The notes beneath the pieces are model-generated. The model had not been told where the DNA came from and made no database searches. It worked only from the letters and a program-made list of their open reading frames with translations. A DNA stretch of 64,000 bases from NCBI RefSeq assembly GCF_003429005.1, contig NZ_QVQV01000003.1:682723-746722 (forward strand), in the 5' to 3' direction. Within the stretch, counting starts at the first letter, position 1, and the number at the start of each line of letters is the position of its first letter. This document shows, piece by piece, positions 36,265 to 44,287 of the stretch. This stretch comes from Paraburkholderia sp. DHOC27. GTDB taxonomy: Bacteria; Pseudomonadota; Gammaproteobacteria; Burkholderiales; Burkholderiaceae. A program made the position numbers and the translations under genes.

Positions 36265-36611
36265 ATGGACCTTTCGTCTCAGGGCTGGCCTTGCCCGATT
36301 GGGCGTGACGTTGGGCCGTATGCGTACGCCCGGCCACTATTTCGCACAGTGTTACATCGGGGCCACTCGTCCTATCGGTCAATCAAGTGCCGGAAAGACG
36401 GCCAATTCCACCAAATGAGGCAGGTCCTGGGCGCGCTCTCGGCGTTAAATTGACCCGGAAATCTCCCACTGTTCTGCAGATCAGTGGGAGCGACGCGCCG
36501 TTAAGCTAACCATCTCGACAAGTACGCAGCACGCGCGTGATGCGGGGTGCGCACGCATCCAGTCCCGGCGGGGCGGCACGGCGTTGGTTATTTCAAGGAA
36601 AGATCCGCTCT
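36265..36611. other. Divergent promoter region between the DegT operon and the GT2-methyltransferase gene
   Basis: No gene is supported here. The region is less GC-rich than the flanks and should contain promoters for both directions. A clear inverted repeat is present at 36463-36490. I could not assign -35/-10 boxes with confidence. Confidence 0.55.
36463..36490. repeat. Inverted repeat in the divergent glycan-gene spacer
   Basis: Arms CTCCCACTG (36463-36471) and CAGTGGGAG (36482-36490) are perfect reverse complements around a 10-base loop. No T run follows, so an operator or leader hairpin is as likely as a terminator. Confidence 0.5.
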
Positions 36612-38369
36612 ATGGCGACCGTCAGCATCCTCATACCCGCATTCAAGGCCGACTTTCTGGTGAAAGCGTTGGCGAGCGCGCAAACCCAGACGTTCAAGGA
36701 TGTCGAGATTCTGATCGGTGACGATACCGCCGACGGCCATCTGAAGGACATCGTGGCGCGCTTCGACGACCCGCGCATTCAGTACTTTCATCATGGCTTC
36801 CAGGATGGTTTCCGTAATTCGCAGCGGCTTTGGGAGCGTGCCAGCGGAACGTACGTGAAGTGGCTGTTCGACGACGACATCCTCATGCCGACGTCGGTTG
36901 AAGCGCTGGTCAACGCGTTGCGCAAATTTCCCGAGTCCGCGCTTGCGTTTCACGACCGCGCGTTCATTGATGGCAATGACAAGGTCATCAGCGTCCCGCC
37001 GACACTCATCACAGAAGGTGAGATGGCGTTGATCGATCGCCCGCTGCTCGCACGGGAGATGGTCGCAAAGCTGGGCAATTTCGTCGGCGAACCAAGCAAC
37101 ATCTTGCTGGTGCGCGAAAAGGTCGATATTTCGACGGTGATGAACTACCGCGACCAGAAACTCGATTTTCTGGCGGACGTCGGCATGTATCTGAATCTTG
37201 CGGAGCGTGCGCCGCTGGTCGCGGTGCGCGGCCACCTGAGCTGCTTCCGGCAGCACAGCGGACAGCAATCCGGCCAGAGCAGCCCGATCATGAGTGCCGG
37301 TTTCTACGAGTGGGAGATGTTCGTCCGCGGCGAAGCGGCGGCCGGCAATCTTCCCGAAAGCATGCTGCCCGAGGCGAGAGATCGTATCAAGGTGTTTTAC
37401 ACGCACGCGTTTGGGAACCTGCAACTCAAGGAAATTGAGCCGTTACTGGCGAACCTCGATGAGATCACGGATCGGCCGGCGGCCGGGTTGTTCGAATCGG
37501 CCCGCTTCCAGGCGGATATCGCGAATGCCCGTGCAATAGTGGATGCGCGCAGACGCGCGGCACGCGTGTCTAATTTCTGCGCGGTGTGCGAGCAGACCGT
37601 TGGCGCATGGCTACCGCATCCGCTGGCCGGGACCTTCGATGTCGAGTTCCTTACCCAGGTCGAAGGTGTAGGTTCGCGGCTCGACAAGCATATTTGCCCC
37701 AAGTGCCATTGCAACGATCGCGACAGGCACCTGTGGCTCTACCTGACCCGATCAGGCGTGCTCGACAACCTGCAACATAAACGTGTGCTGCACCTCGCGC
37801 CAGAGGGGATGATCGAGCCGCGCATTCGCGCGTTGCAACCGCTCGACTACATTGCAGGCGACCTGCACCCGCGTCTTCCCCATCACCGCAAGATCAACGT
37901 CGAAGCGCTGGACTTTCCGAATGGCCGCTTCGATCTGATCATCTGCAATCACGTGCTTGAACACGTCGACGATCCCGAACGCGCGCTGGCCGAGTTTCGT
38001 CGCTGCCTTGCGCCTGACGGCCATCTCGTGGCGCAAACGCCGTATTCGCCGGTGCTCAAATACACGTTTGAGCTGAACCGCCCGCCAACCACGCCATTCG
38101 CGATCCGTTACTTTGGCCAGGATGACCACGTGCGGCTGTTCGGCGCCAACATGCCCGATCTGTTCCGCGCCGCCGGGTTGAATGGCGACCTGTATCCGCA
38201 CGCCACGGTGCTAGGTGATACCGATCCCGAGAAGTTCGGTGTGAACGGGCAGGAGCCGTTCTTTCTCTTCGTGAATGGCGTTGCGCCACGATTCGAGCAG
38301 GCTGCTGACAATGCATCGGCTGTGAGCGTGGAGAGCGAAGCGGCTGAGACGCCGCACCTCCTGGCGTAA
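36612..38369 (+). CDS. GT2 glycosyltransferase fused to a Cys-knuckle and a SAM methyltransferase
   Basis: The 585-residue protein starts at ATG 36612 (MATVSILIPAFKADFLVKAL); the longer frame to 36537 lacks similarity. Residues 1-230 form a family 2 GT-A domain with the metal-binding DDD (87-89) in YVKWLFDDDILMP. Residues 320-370 carry two Cys pairs, C323-x2-C326 and C362-x2-C365 (ICPKCHCNDRDRH), likely one zinc site. Residues 385-560 form a class I methyltransferase (VLHLAPEGMIEPR, IAGDLHP, FDLIICNHVLEHVDDP). It could add and methylate a sugar of the flagellin or O-chain glycan. It is transcribed away from the DegT operon and ends at a strong terminator. Confidence 0.85.
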   Translation: MATVSILIPAFKADFLVKALASAQTQTFKDVEILIGDDTADGHLKDIVARFDDPRIQYFHHGFQDGFRNSQRLWERASGTYVKWLFDDDILMPTSVEALVNALRKFPESALAFHDRAFIDGNDKVISVPPTLITEGEMALIDRPLLAREMVAKLGNFVGEPSNILLVREKVDISTVMNYRDQKLDFLADVGMYLNLAERAPLVAVRGHLSCFRQHSGQQSGQSSPIMSAGFYEWEMFVRGEAAAGNLPESMLPEARDRIKVFYTHAFGNLQLKEIEPLLANLDEITDRPAAGLFESARFQADIANARAIVDARRRAARVSNFCAVCEQTVGAWLPHPLAGTFDVEFLTQVEGVGSRLDKHICPKCHCNDRDRHLWLYLTRSGVLDNLQHKRVLHLAPEGMIEPRIRALQPLDYIAGDLHPRLPHHRKINVEALDFPNGRFDLIICNHVLEHVDDPERALAEFRRCLAPDGHLVAQTPYSPVLKYTFELNRPPTTPFAIRYFGQDDHVRLFGANMPDLFRAAGLNGDLYPHATVLGDTDPEKFGVNGQEPFFLFVNGVAPRFEQAADNASAVSVESEAAETPHLLA

Positions 38370-38373
38370 AAAC

Positions 38374-38413
38374 AGCAAGGGCACCGCCGGAATTTCCGGC
38401 TGGTGCCCTTGCT
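38374..38413. terminator. Strong hairpin terminator between convergent genes
   Basis: AGCAAGGGCACC (38374-38385) pairs with GGTGCCCTTGCT (38402-38413), and inside it GCCGGAA pairs with TTCCGGC. The stem is almost continuous, with a very small loop. There is no long T run, but the position between converging stops supports a terminator. Confidence 0.75.
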
Positions 38414-38458
38414 TCGTGAGAACAGGTGGGACTGCTGGCGGCTAGCGCCCATTCACGA

Positions 38459-39283
38459 TTAAGCGCTGCGAGGCAATGTCTTCAGCTTCTCATTCACCGC
38501 ACTGCGCAGCTGCAAATACGCCGTCACATATTGCGGAAACCCCGTTGCATTCGCAGCGAACTTCAACGCATCCAGCGCGACCAGATCAGCGCCGAAACGG
38601 CTGAGCGGCTCGCTTGCAATGGGCAGCGTCATCGGGTTGAAGTTGCGGACTTTCCATTGACGCTGCGTGCCCAGAATCAGCGACGGAATGCGTTCGATGA
38701 CAAACACCTTGGCCGGCGCGCGTTGCTGCTCGTACTTCACTTCCGCGTTGAGGCGCAGCGCGAGTTCCGTGTCACGCGCTTCGGCGGCGTTGAAAATCAC
38801 TTCGCACTTTTGCAGCCACTCTTGCCAGAACGCAGGCTTCGCGATCAGGTAATTGCAGAACACGGTCTGCACCGAGCTCATGAACGTCGCGGTCATGTCC
38901 AGATCCGGGGCGATCAGACGCAGTGCTCCATTGATTGCATGCTCGATGCCGGGATGGCAAGCGGCCGCATGGTGGAACACGTTATCGAAGAAGGCGGCCT
39001 GATCGAAGAACGGCGAAAACGTGATGACGTCCACGTCATCCGGCGTGCTGTCGACGAACTCCCTGGCTTGCGCCGACGTCAGTCGCGTCTTCAGCGTGAA
39101 CTTCGGTGAGAAGAAACCGTAGCGCGCTTCCGGGTCCAGCGTGTTTTCGAGGAAAAACCGCCGCATCGGCCAGTATTCGCGCCAGTCGGGACGCTGTCCG
39201 CTGTTGTCGAGCGGGATGAAGTCCGGCGCAACCATGCGGCGCGTTTCATCCGAGTAGAAGATCTGATAAATGTCGTTCTTCAC
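38459..39283 (-). CDS. Uncharacterised 274-residue protein coupled to the TPR/OGT gene, paralogue of 19712-20536
   Basis: The start is GTG 39283, whose GTGA overlaps the TGA of the TPR/OGT gene, showing translational coupling. The longer open frame to 39853 is only an out-of-frame run inside that gene. The product opens VKNDIYQIFYSDETRRM and holds FIPLDNSGQRPDWREYWPMR, RYGFFSPKF, DVDVITFSPFFDQAAFF and TVFCNYLIAKPAFWQEWL. Each block is matched in the other copy, and the length is identical (274). No signal peptide or membrane segment is seen. The family is not recognised. Tight coupling to an OGT-like enzyme suggests a role in protein glycosylation. Confidence 0.82.
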   Translation of the reverse strand: MKNDIYQIFYSDETRRMVAPDFIPLDNSGQRPDWREYWPMRRFFLENTLDPEARYGFFSPKFTLKTRLTSAQAREFVDSTPDDVDVITFSPFFDQAAFFDNVFHHAAACHPGIEHAINGALRLIAPDLDMTATFMSSVQTVFCNYLIAKPAFWQEWLQKCEVIFNAAEARDTELALRLNAEVKYEQQRAPAKVFVIERIPSLILGTQRQWKVRNFNPMTLPIASEPLSRFGADLVALDALKFAANATGFPQYVTAYLQLRSAVNEKLKTLPRSA

Positions 39284-41919
39284 GAATGGTCCGCGCTCAA
39301 GGGTTGGTCTTCTGCGATGTCGAACGATTCTGCGGGCAGGCCGTCGCACCAACGCCGCCAGATCACGCGCAATGCGCGGCTCATGCCGTCGGCGATGCGC
39401 TCCGGGCGGAACATCGGCGATTGCTCGCAACGTTCGCGCAGGCTGGAACGCAGCGCGGCGAGCGTTGGGAGGTCGGCGGCGAGGCTCGCGGCCCGGCGCA
39501 CGTAGTCGTCCTTGTCGGTCGCTACGAACTGCGGCAGTCCAACGTGCGACATCGCGGTAAAGCCGCTGCGGCCGGGTACGGTGTCCGACGGCAGCGTCAG
39601 TGAGGGCACGCCCATCCACAGCGAGTGCAGCACGGTCGTGAGACCGGAGAACGGGAAGCTGTCGAGGCAGATGTCCACGTGATGATGCTGTTGCAGATAA
39701 ACCGCTACGCTCGCACGCGAGCGGAAGTCGAGCCGCTCGCGCGTGATGCCTTCCTCGGCAAACCATTCCACCAGTTCGCCCAGACCGCCATCGCGCGGCA
39801 TCGCGCCAATCAGCAAACGTGAGTTCGGCACTTCGCGCAGCACGCGCGCCCACAGCGCGATTACGTCACGCTGCAGTTTGTCGAGGCGGTTGAAGCTGCC
39901 GAACGTCACGTAGCCGTTATGCAGCGCCGGCAACGAATTGAGCGGCGGGCAATGCCGGTCGGCTTCGAATGGAGCCACGGCGGGAATGTAGGCGATCTGC
40001 TCGGAGAACTGGCTGCGGAACTGTTCGGGGACCCAGTAACGGTCGGCAAAGAAGTAGTCCACCGCATCGAGGCCGGTCGTGCCCGGATAACCAATCCAGC
40101 TCGCCTGCAGCGGTGCCGGTTTGCTCGCCATGCAGCGCAGGCGGTTCTCAGCGGTGTGGCCGGCAAGGTCGATCAGAATGTCGATACCGTCCGCGCGAAT
40201 CATCTCGGCCACGGCCTTATCGGTCATGCCGACAATGTGATGCCAGTGCGCGAACATGCCGCGGAAACGATCGGTGGTCGCGTCGTGAATCTGCGTGTTC
40301 GAATAAGCGTGCAGCGAGAGGCTGGTGTCGCGCGCAAGATGCACGAGCACCGGCTCGAAGAAGTTGGCCATCGCATGGCGGCAGAAATCGCCTGAGATGA
40401 AACCGACCCGCAACTGGCGATTCGGCTCGCGTGTGTTGTGATGCGTCGGCCAGTGCGCCTTGAGCGGCGCTTCGAAGCGTTCCGCGAAACGTCGATGCTC
40501 CCTGAAGATTTCTGCGGGCGTGGCGTGGTCGCTGTGCGTCACGCAGAAGGCCAGATTGCTGTAGGCGAGTTCGCTGTCCGGGTCGGCTTCAATCGCCTGA
40601 CGGAACACGTCCGCGGCTTCCTTGAGGCGTCCCATCTTCATCAGCGTCACGCCGAGCGGATTGCACGTAATGCCCGATGGTCCGGCCAGTTCGAGTGCCC
40701 TGCGGCAGAACTTTTCTGCTTCGGCATACTGCGCCGTATAGCTCATCAGAATGCCCATGATGCGGTGCGCTTCCGCATAGTCGGGGCGTAGTTCCAGCAG
40801 TTGACGGGCGAGCTTCTCTGCCTGCTCGTAGCGGCCTTTCGACAGCAATACGCCGGCCGCGATCTGCACGACGTCGGTATCGTGGGGGGAAAATTCGAGC
40901 GCGGTCAGCGCGTGGGTGAGGGCTTCGTCGTACTGCCCCAGCTTGTGCAACGACGCCGACAACACTTTCCAGCCAAAGCCGTGGCGTGGGAAGCGTGCGG
41001 TGAAGGTGCGGGCGCTGGCAATGGCTTTCTGCACTTGCTGGCCGTTATACAGTTCACCAAGGGCGCGCATTTCCTGCTCGCTGGGTAATGCATTACCTGC
41101 GTGCTCTGCCTGGCTGGTGCTATTCGACGCGTTGCCGGCCGGTGCCAAAGCCGCCGTTGCCGTGGCTTCGGCTGAAGGACTCGAGAGTGCGATAGTGGGC
41201 GTTGCCGTTGCAACACTCCCTGCCTGCACGGCGATCTTGCTGGTCTTCTGCGTCGTCACATGCGTCATGATGCCGATCAGCCGGTCGATCACCGGTCCCG
41301 AAAGGCCACGCTGCTGAGCCATTTCCAGCACGACCCACGCCGCTTTCAGGTTGTCCGCCTGCAACAGGCCGTCGATGTAATTGGCCCAGTACTGCAGATT
41401 GTTCGGATTGCCGCCCAGCGCCTTCTCCAGATACGGCAGCGACGCTTCGGGTTGCTGCAGACGTATCGCAATCACGCCGAGCCGGTGGTTCGCGTCCGGA
41501 TGGTCGGGGTACGTGGCGAGCACGGTCTGATAACACGCGCCTGCTTCAGCATATTCGCCGCGGGCGTCTGCCGCGAGACCGTTGCGCATCGCGAGCGCGG
41601 CGTTCAGATGAAGCTGCACGGTGGCATCGTCGGGCAACAGGGCGGCGGCGTTTTGCAGCGGGATGGCCGCGCTCGCCAGATCGCCGCGCCGCAGATGCGC
41701 GTAGGCCAGCGTTTTCCAGCCATAGCCGTGCTGCGGCACGATCTGCACCATCTGCTGCGCAAGCGCTTCCGCGTTGTCATGCAGATTACTGGCGGACAGG
41801 GATTCGATGGTCGCGACAAATTCGTTCGCCAGCGCGTCGAGTTCGTCAGGTAGCGCGGCAGCCACCGCCTGGGTCAGGGGATCAGGTACGAGCTGCTGCA
41901 ATTCGACATCGGTAGTCAT
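39280..41919 (-). CDS. TPR-containing O-linked N-acetylglucosaminyltransferase-like (SPINDLY/OGT) protein, candidate flagellin glycosyltransferase
   Basis: The 879-residue protein starts at ATG 41919 (MTTDVELQQLVPDP). It has two tetratricopeptide arrays (about 25-220 and 275-480; for example VVQIAAGVLLSKGRYEQAEKLARQ and NPLGVTLMKMGRLKEAADVFRQA) split by a Ser/Ala/Thr-rich linker. The C-terminal family 41 glycosyltransferase domain has RVGFISGDFCRHAMANF with the catalytic-type His, QASWIGYPGTTGLDAVDYFF, VTFGSFNRLDKL and GRSGFTAMSHVGLPQFV. TPR/GT41 enzymes glycosylate flagellin in several bacteria. Lying between fliT and the glycan genes points to FliC as target. A terminator separates it from fliT, so it has its own promoter. 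Confidence 0.87.
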   Translation of the reverse strand: MTTDVELQQLVPDPLTQAVAAALPDELDALANEFVATIESLSASNLHDNAEALAQQMVQIVPQHGYGWKTLAYAHLRRGDLASAAIPLQNAAALLPDDATVQLHLNAALAMRNGLAADARGEYAEAGACYQTVLATYPDHPDANHRLGVIAIRLQQPEASLPYLEKALGGNPNNLQYWANYIDGLLQADNLKAAWVVLEMAQQRGLSGPVIDRLIGIMTHVTTQKTSKIAVQAGSVATATPTIALSSPSAEATATAALAPAGNASNSTSQAEHAGNALPSEQEMRALGELYNGQQVQKAIASARTFTARFPRHGFGWKVLSASLHKLGQYDEALTHALTALEFSPHDTDVVQIAAGVLLSKGRYEQAEKLARQLLELRPDYAEAHRIMGILMSYTAQYAEAEKFCRRALELAGPSGITCNPLGVTLMKMGRLKEAADVFRQAIEADPDSELAYSNLAFCVTHSDHATPAEIFREHRRFAERFEAPLKAHWPTHHNTREPNRQLRVGFISGDFCRHAMANFFEPVLVHLARDTSLSLHAYSNTQIHDATTDRFRGMFAHWHHIVGMTDKAVAEMIRADGIDILIDLAGHTAENRLRCMASKPAPLQASWIGYPGTTGLDAVDYFFADRYWVPEQFRSQFSEQIAYIPAVAPFEADRHCPPLNSLPALHNGYVTFGSFNRLDKLQRDVIALWARVLREVPNSRLLIGAMPRDGGLGELVEWFAEEGITRERLDFRSRASVAVYLQQHHHVDICLDSFPFSGLTTVLHSLWMGVPSLTLPSDTVPGRSGFTAMSHVGLPQFVATDKDDYVRRAASLAADLPTLAALRSSLRERCEQSPMFRPERIADGMSRALRVIWRRWCDGLPAESFDIAEDQPLSADHS

Positions 41920-42234
41920 GGGTGTCCTTGGGTGCCTGGCAACGCGCGCGGGCCCCGCACCGCCTGGCTGGAGCACGGACGAAAGGCGGACGCATTGACC
42001 TTGCGATAGTCTAGCGGCGCCCGTTCTGGTCGATTGGCGGAGTAAAGGCCTGATTTCCCTCCATTTCGCCGCGCCCGCTGCGGCCCCAATGCAAAAACAG
42101 TGGCAAAAAAAAAGCCCGCTATGAGCGGGCTTGAGGCGAACGAGCGCGCCTGTACGCCGGCGCGTTTCTTGTTATTCGGTACTGTTCAGTGCTATCCGGT
42201 CTCGCAACCGGCAGATTTCATCAGCTTTAAAACA
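41920..42234. other. Intergenic region between the TPR/OGT gene and fliT
   Basis: No gene is supported. It holds the fliT terminator (42106-42132) and, upstream of the TPR/OGT gene, a stretch that must hold its promoter. I see no sigma-28 type box in it. Confidence 0.6.
42106..42132 (-). terminator. Intrinsic terminator of the fliD-fliT unit
   Basis: On the minus strand AAGCCCGCT and AGCGGGCTT pair around a three-base loop and are followed by a run of nine T (42105-42113 as A on the plus strand). It is a classic rho-independent stop. Confidence 0.9.
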
Positions 42235-42534
42235 TCAGAACATGGCAACCCGGTTGTACTGCTGCGCGGATTTGATGCGCCGCGTAGCGAGTTCGTATTC
42301 CGCGGTCAGTTCAGCTTGCGTCGTGCGTGCGTCGTCAATGAGCGAGCGGTCCATTGCCTGAATGCGACGGATCATCGCCAGTGCCACCGGCGCCTGTTCC
42401 CGCTGGATCGAACGCACGAGCGGCGAACGTTCCTGCGCGAGGCGGGCAGCCTTTTGCCAATCGGCGATCTGTCCGGCCTCGGCGATAGCCTGGGTCATTT
42501 CGAATACGCGTTCGACGAGCTGTGTCTGGTCCAT
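42235..42534 (-). CDS. fliT: FliT-type flagellar export chaperone
   Basis: The 99-residue, mostly helical charged protein (MDQTQLVERVFEMTQAIAEA, then WQKAARLAQERSPLV) has the size and position of FliT, the chaperone that escorts the cap protein FliD to the flagellar export apparatus. In enterobacteria FliT also restrains FlhDC. Sequence similarity in FliT is weak, so the call rests on length, helical pattern and the place 37 bases after fliD. A strong terminator follows. Confidence 0.72.
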   Translation of the reverse strand: MDQTQLVERVFEMTQAIAEAGQIADWQKAARLAQERSPLVRSIQREQAPVALAMIRRIQAMDRSLIDDARTTQAELTAEYELATRRIKSAQQYNRVAMF

Positions 42535-42571
42535 GTTGCCGTGCTCCGTGATGATGTCTTAAAGGCTCTCG

Positions 42572-44125
42572 TCAGGACTTGCCTGAGGCCAGTGCGCCGG
42601 CGCTGTTTGCGCCGCCGAACAATTGGGTCAGGTACTGCGTGTCGTTTTCCGTTGTGGCCATCAGCGAGTCCAGTGCAGTGAACTCGTTGGTGTATTGCGT
42701 GGTCAATTGCGACGAATACGCCGTGAGCGCGGTTGCCTGGGTCTTGACGTTGGTCAGGTCGGCAGAATAAACCGCCGTGCGCTGATCCAGAATGCCGCCC
42801 GTCGACGCGAAGGTGTTGATGCTGTTGTTCAACTGCGCGCCGACACCGTTGGTCAGGTTGAACAGCGTCGAGACCTGGTTCGGGTCGTTTTGCAGCGCCG
42901 TGGTGAGCGTGGACGTGTCGAGCGTCAGCGTGCCGTCGGCATTCAGGCTGATACCTACGTCTGCCAGCGTGGCCGAGACGCCACCTGAAGTCACCGAACT
43001 GCTGACAATGTTGCCGAGCGCGTTCTGGATGATGTTGGTCGTCGTGTCGCCCAAGAGCGGGCCGCCTTGCGAACCTGCCGATTGCGTCGAGTCGAAAGCG
43101 GTCAACGAGGCGATCGTGCTCACCACCGAGTTGTATTCGCTGACGAAGTTCTCGATGTCGGTGGCCTGAGTGGTCGTGTCCGCGGCCACCGTCAGTGTTT
43201 GCGGCTTGCTGCCGGTGCTGTCGATCGCGTCGGCCGTCAGGTTCAGCGTTACACCGGTCAGTGCCGTGGTCACCGTGTTGGTCGAGCTGGTTGCCGCGGT
43301 GCCGTTGATGGTGAATTCGGCATCCTGAGCATAGGCGCTCTGGGTCCAGCCGTTGCCGGTGCTGATGGTCGACGTGCTGCCGGCGGTGCTGTCGCTTGCG
43401 GCGGTGGTCGTCACACCCAGGCTGTTCAGCGGCGACGTGCTCGACGCGGCGTTCGACACGGTCACGTTGATCGTGCTGGCCGCGCCGGTCGACTTGGAGT
43501 TCAGCACCAGGTGGGTGCCGTCCGAGCCGGTGATAACGGAGGCTGAAATCCCCGGATTGTTATTCGCGGTGTTGATCGCGGAGGCGATATCGCTGAGCGT
43601 GTCATTCGACGACGTGACGTTGATCGTCATCGAATTGCTGCCCACCCCGACGGTCAGCGTGCCGGTGCCGAGCGCGCCGGCGTCGGTGGTATTGAATGCT
43701 TTCGACGTCACGCTTTGCGCCGTGGCGATCTGCGATACGTCGACCGAGTAAGTGCTGGCGACGGCGCCCGCACCGGCAGTAGCGGTCAGGCCGGTGCCGC
43801 CGGTCGCGGTGGCGGTGAACGCCGTCAGCAGCCCGCCGCCATACAGCGGCGCGAGATCGACCTGCAACGCGGACAGGGCAGCGGAGAGCTTGCCGAGCGC
43901 GGAGATCTGGGTGTTGTCGTTAGTGGCTTCGGTGGTCAGCGCAGCCTCGGTACCAGCGGTCTTCGAGGCGACGAGAGCGGTCACGAGCGACGATACGTCC
44001 AGCGAGCTATTGCCAGTCGCGCCAGAAATGATGGACTGGGCTGCTTCCTGCAGCGCGGATTGCGTCTCCGCCTGTACCTGGGCAACTGATGTACTTGCTG
44101 AAGCCGTTCCGGAAACTGTCGACAT
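42572..44125 (-). CDS. fliD: Flagellar filament cap protein FliD (HAP2)
   Basis: The 517-residue secreted protein caps the growing filament. The N-terminal FliD_N region includes SSLDVSSLVTALVASKTAG and DNTQISALGKLSAALSALQ. The C-terminal FliD_C region includes LADVGISLNADGTLTLDTSTL, FNLTNGVGAQLNNSINTF and YTNEFTALDSLMATTENDTQYLTQLF at the end. A central IN-rich HAP2 motif block, DTLSDIASAINTANNNPGISASV, is present. It has no cleavable signal, as expected for type III export. The protein is rich in Ser, Thr and Ala, typical of filament proteins. It lies 162 bases after fliC. Confidence 0.95.
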   Translation of the reverse strand: MSTVSGTASASTSVAQVQAETQSALQEAAQSIISGATGNSSLDVSSLVTALVASKTAGTEAALTTEATNDNTQISALGKLSAALSALQVDLAPLYGGGLLTAFTATATGGTGLTATAGAGAVASTYSVDVSQIATAQSVTSKAFNTTDAGALGTGTLTVGVGSNSMTINVTSSNDTLSDIASAINTANNNPGISASVITGSDGTHLVLNSKSTGAASTINVTVSNAASSTSPLNSLGVTTTAASDSTAGSTSTISTGNGWTQSAYAQDAEFTINGTAATSSTNTVTTALTGVTLNLTADAIDSTGSKPQTLTVAADTTTQATDIENFVSEYNSVVSTIASLTAFDSTQSAGSQGGPLLGDTTTNIIQNALGNIVSSSVTSGGVSATLADVGISLNADGTLTLDTSTLTTALQNDPNQVSTLFNLTNGVGAQLNNSINTFASTGGILDQRTAVYSADLTNVKTQATALTAYSSQLTTQYTNEFTALDSLMATTENDTQYLTQLFGGANSAGALASGKS

Positions 44126-44195
44126 ATACGCTCCGTGCTTGCTCTGGACCGCGCGACCGAAGTCGTCACTGTTGTATCGGGTCCGAACGTGTTGA

Positions 44196-44267
44196 CGGGA
44201 GGTCGAGCCTCCCGGTAAGAAAATTTTTACGCGGATGAGCCGTCGATACTGCGCTACGGCCCATCCG
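44196..44267. terminator. Two hairpins between fliC and fliD
   Basis: Reading the minus strand from fliC, GCGGATGGGCCGT (44267-44255) and ACGGCTCATCCGC (44243-44231) form a 13-base stem with one G-T pair. They are followed by GTAAAAATTTT, then by a second hairpin CGGGAGG/CCTCCCG (44214-44196). Together they probably stop most fliC transcripts before fliD or stabilise the abundant fliC mRNA. Confidence 0.65.
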
Positions 44268-44287
44268 CTTTACTGCTCGAAACTACC

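Noticed and set aside
25918-36611. Duplicate of the tRNA-Arg 3' end as an island attachment site
   Set aside because: I looked for a second copy of the CCCAGCCGGGCGC end in the spacer regions and saw none; no integrase gene is present.
39284-39853. N-terminal extension of the 274-residue protein
   Set aside because: It lies out of frame inside the TPR/OGT coding region and is Arg/Ala-rich. The GTG at 39283 with GTGA overlap and the equal length of the paralogue fix the true start.
44126-44220. Possible sigma-28 promoter for fliD (TCAA ... CCCGATAC)
   Set aside because: Only 10 bases separate the half sites where about 15 are needed after the TAAA core, so spacing is wrong.
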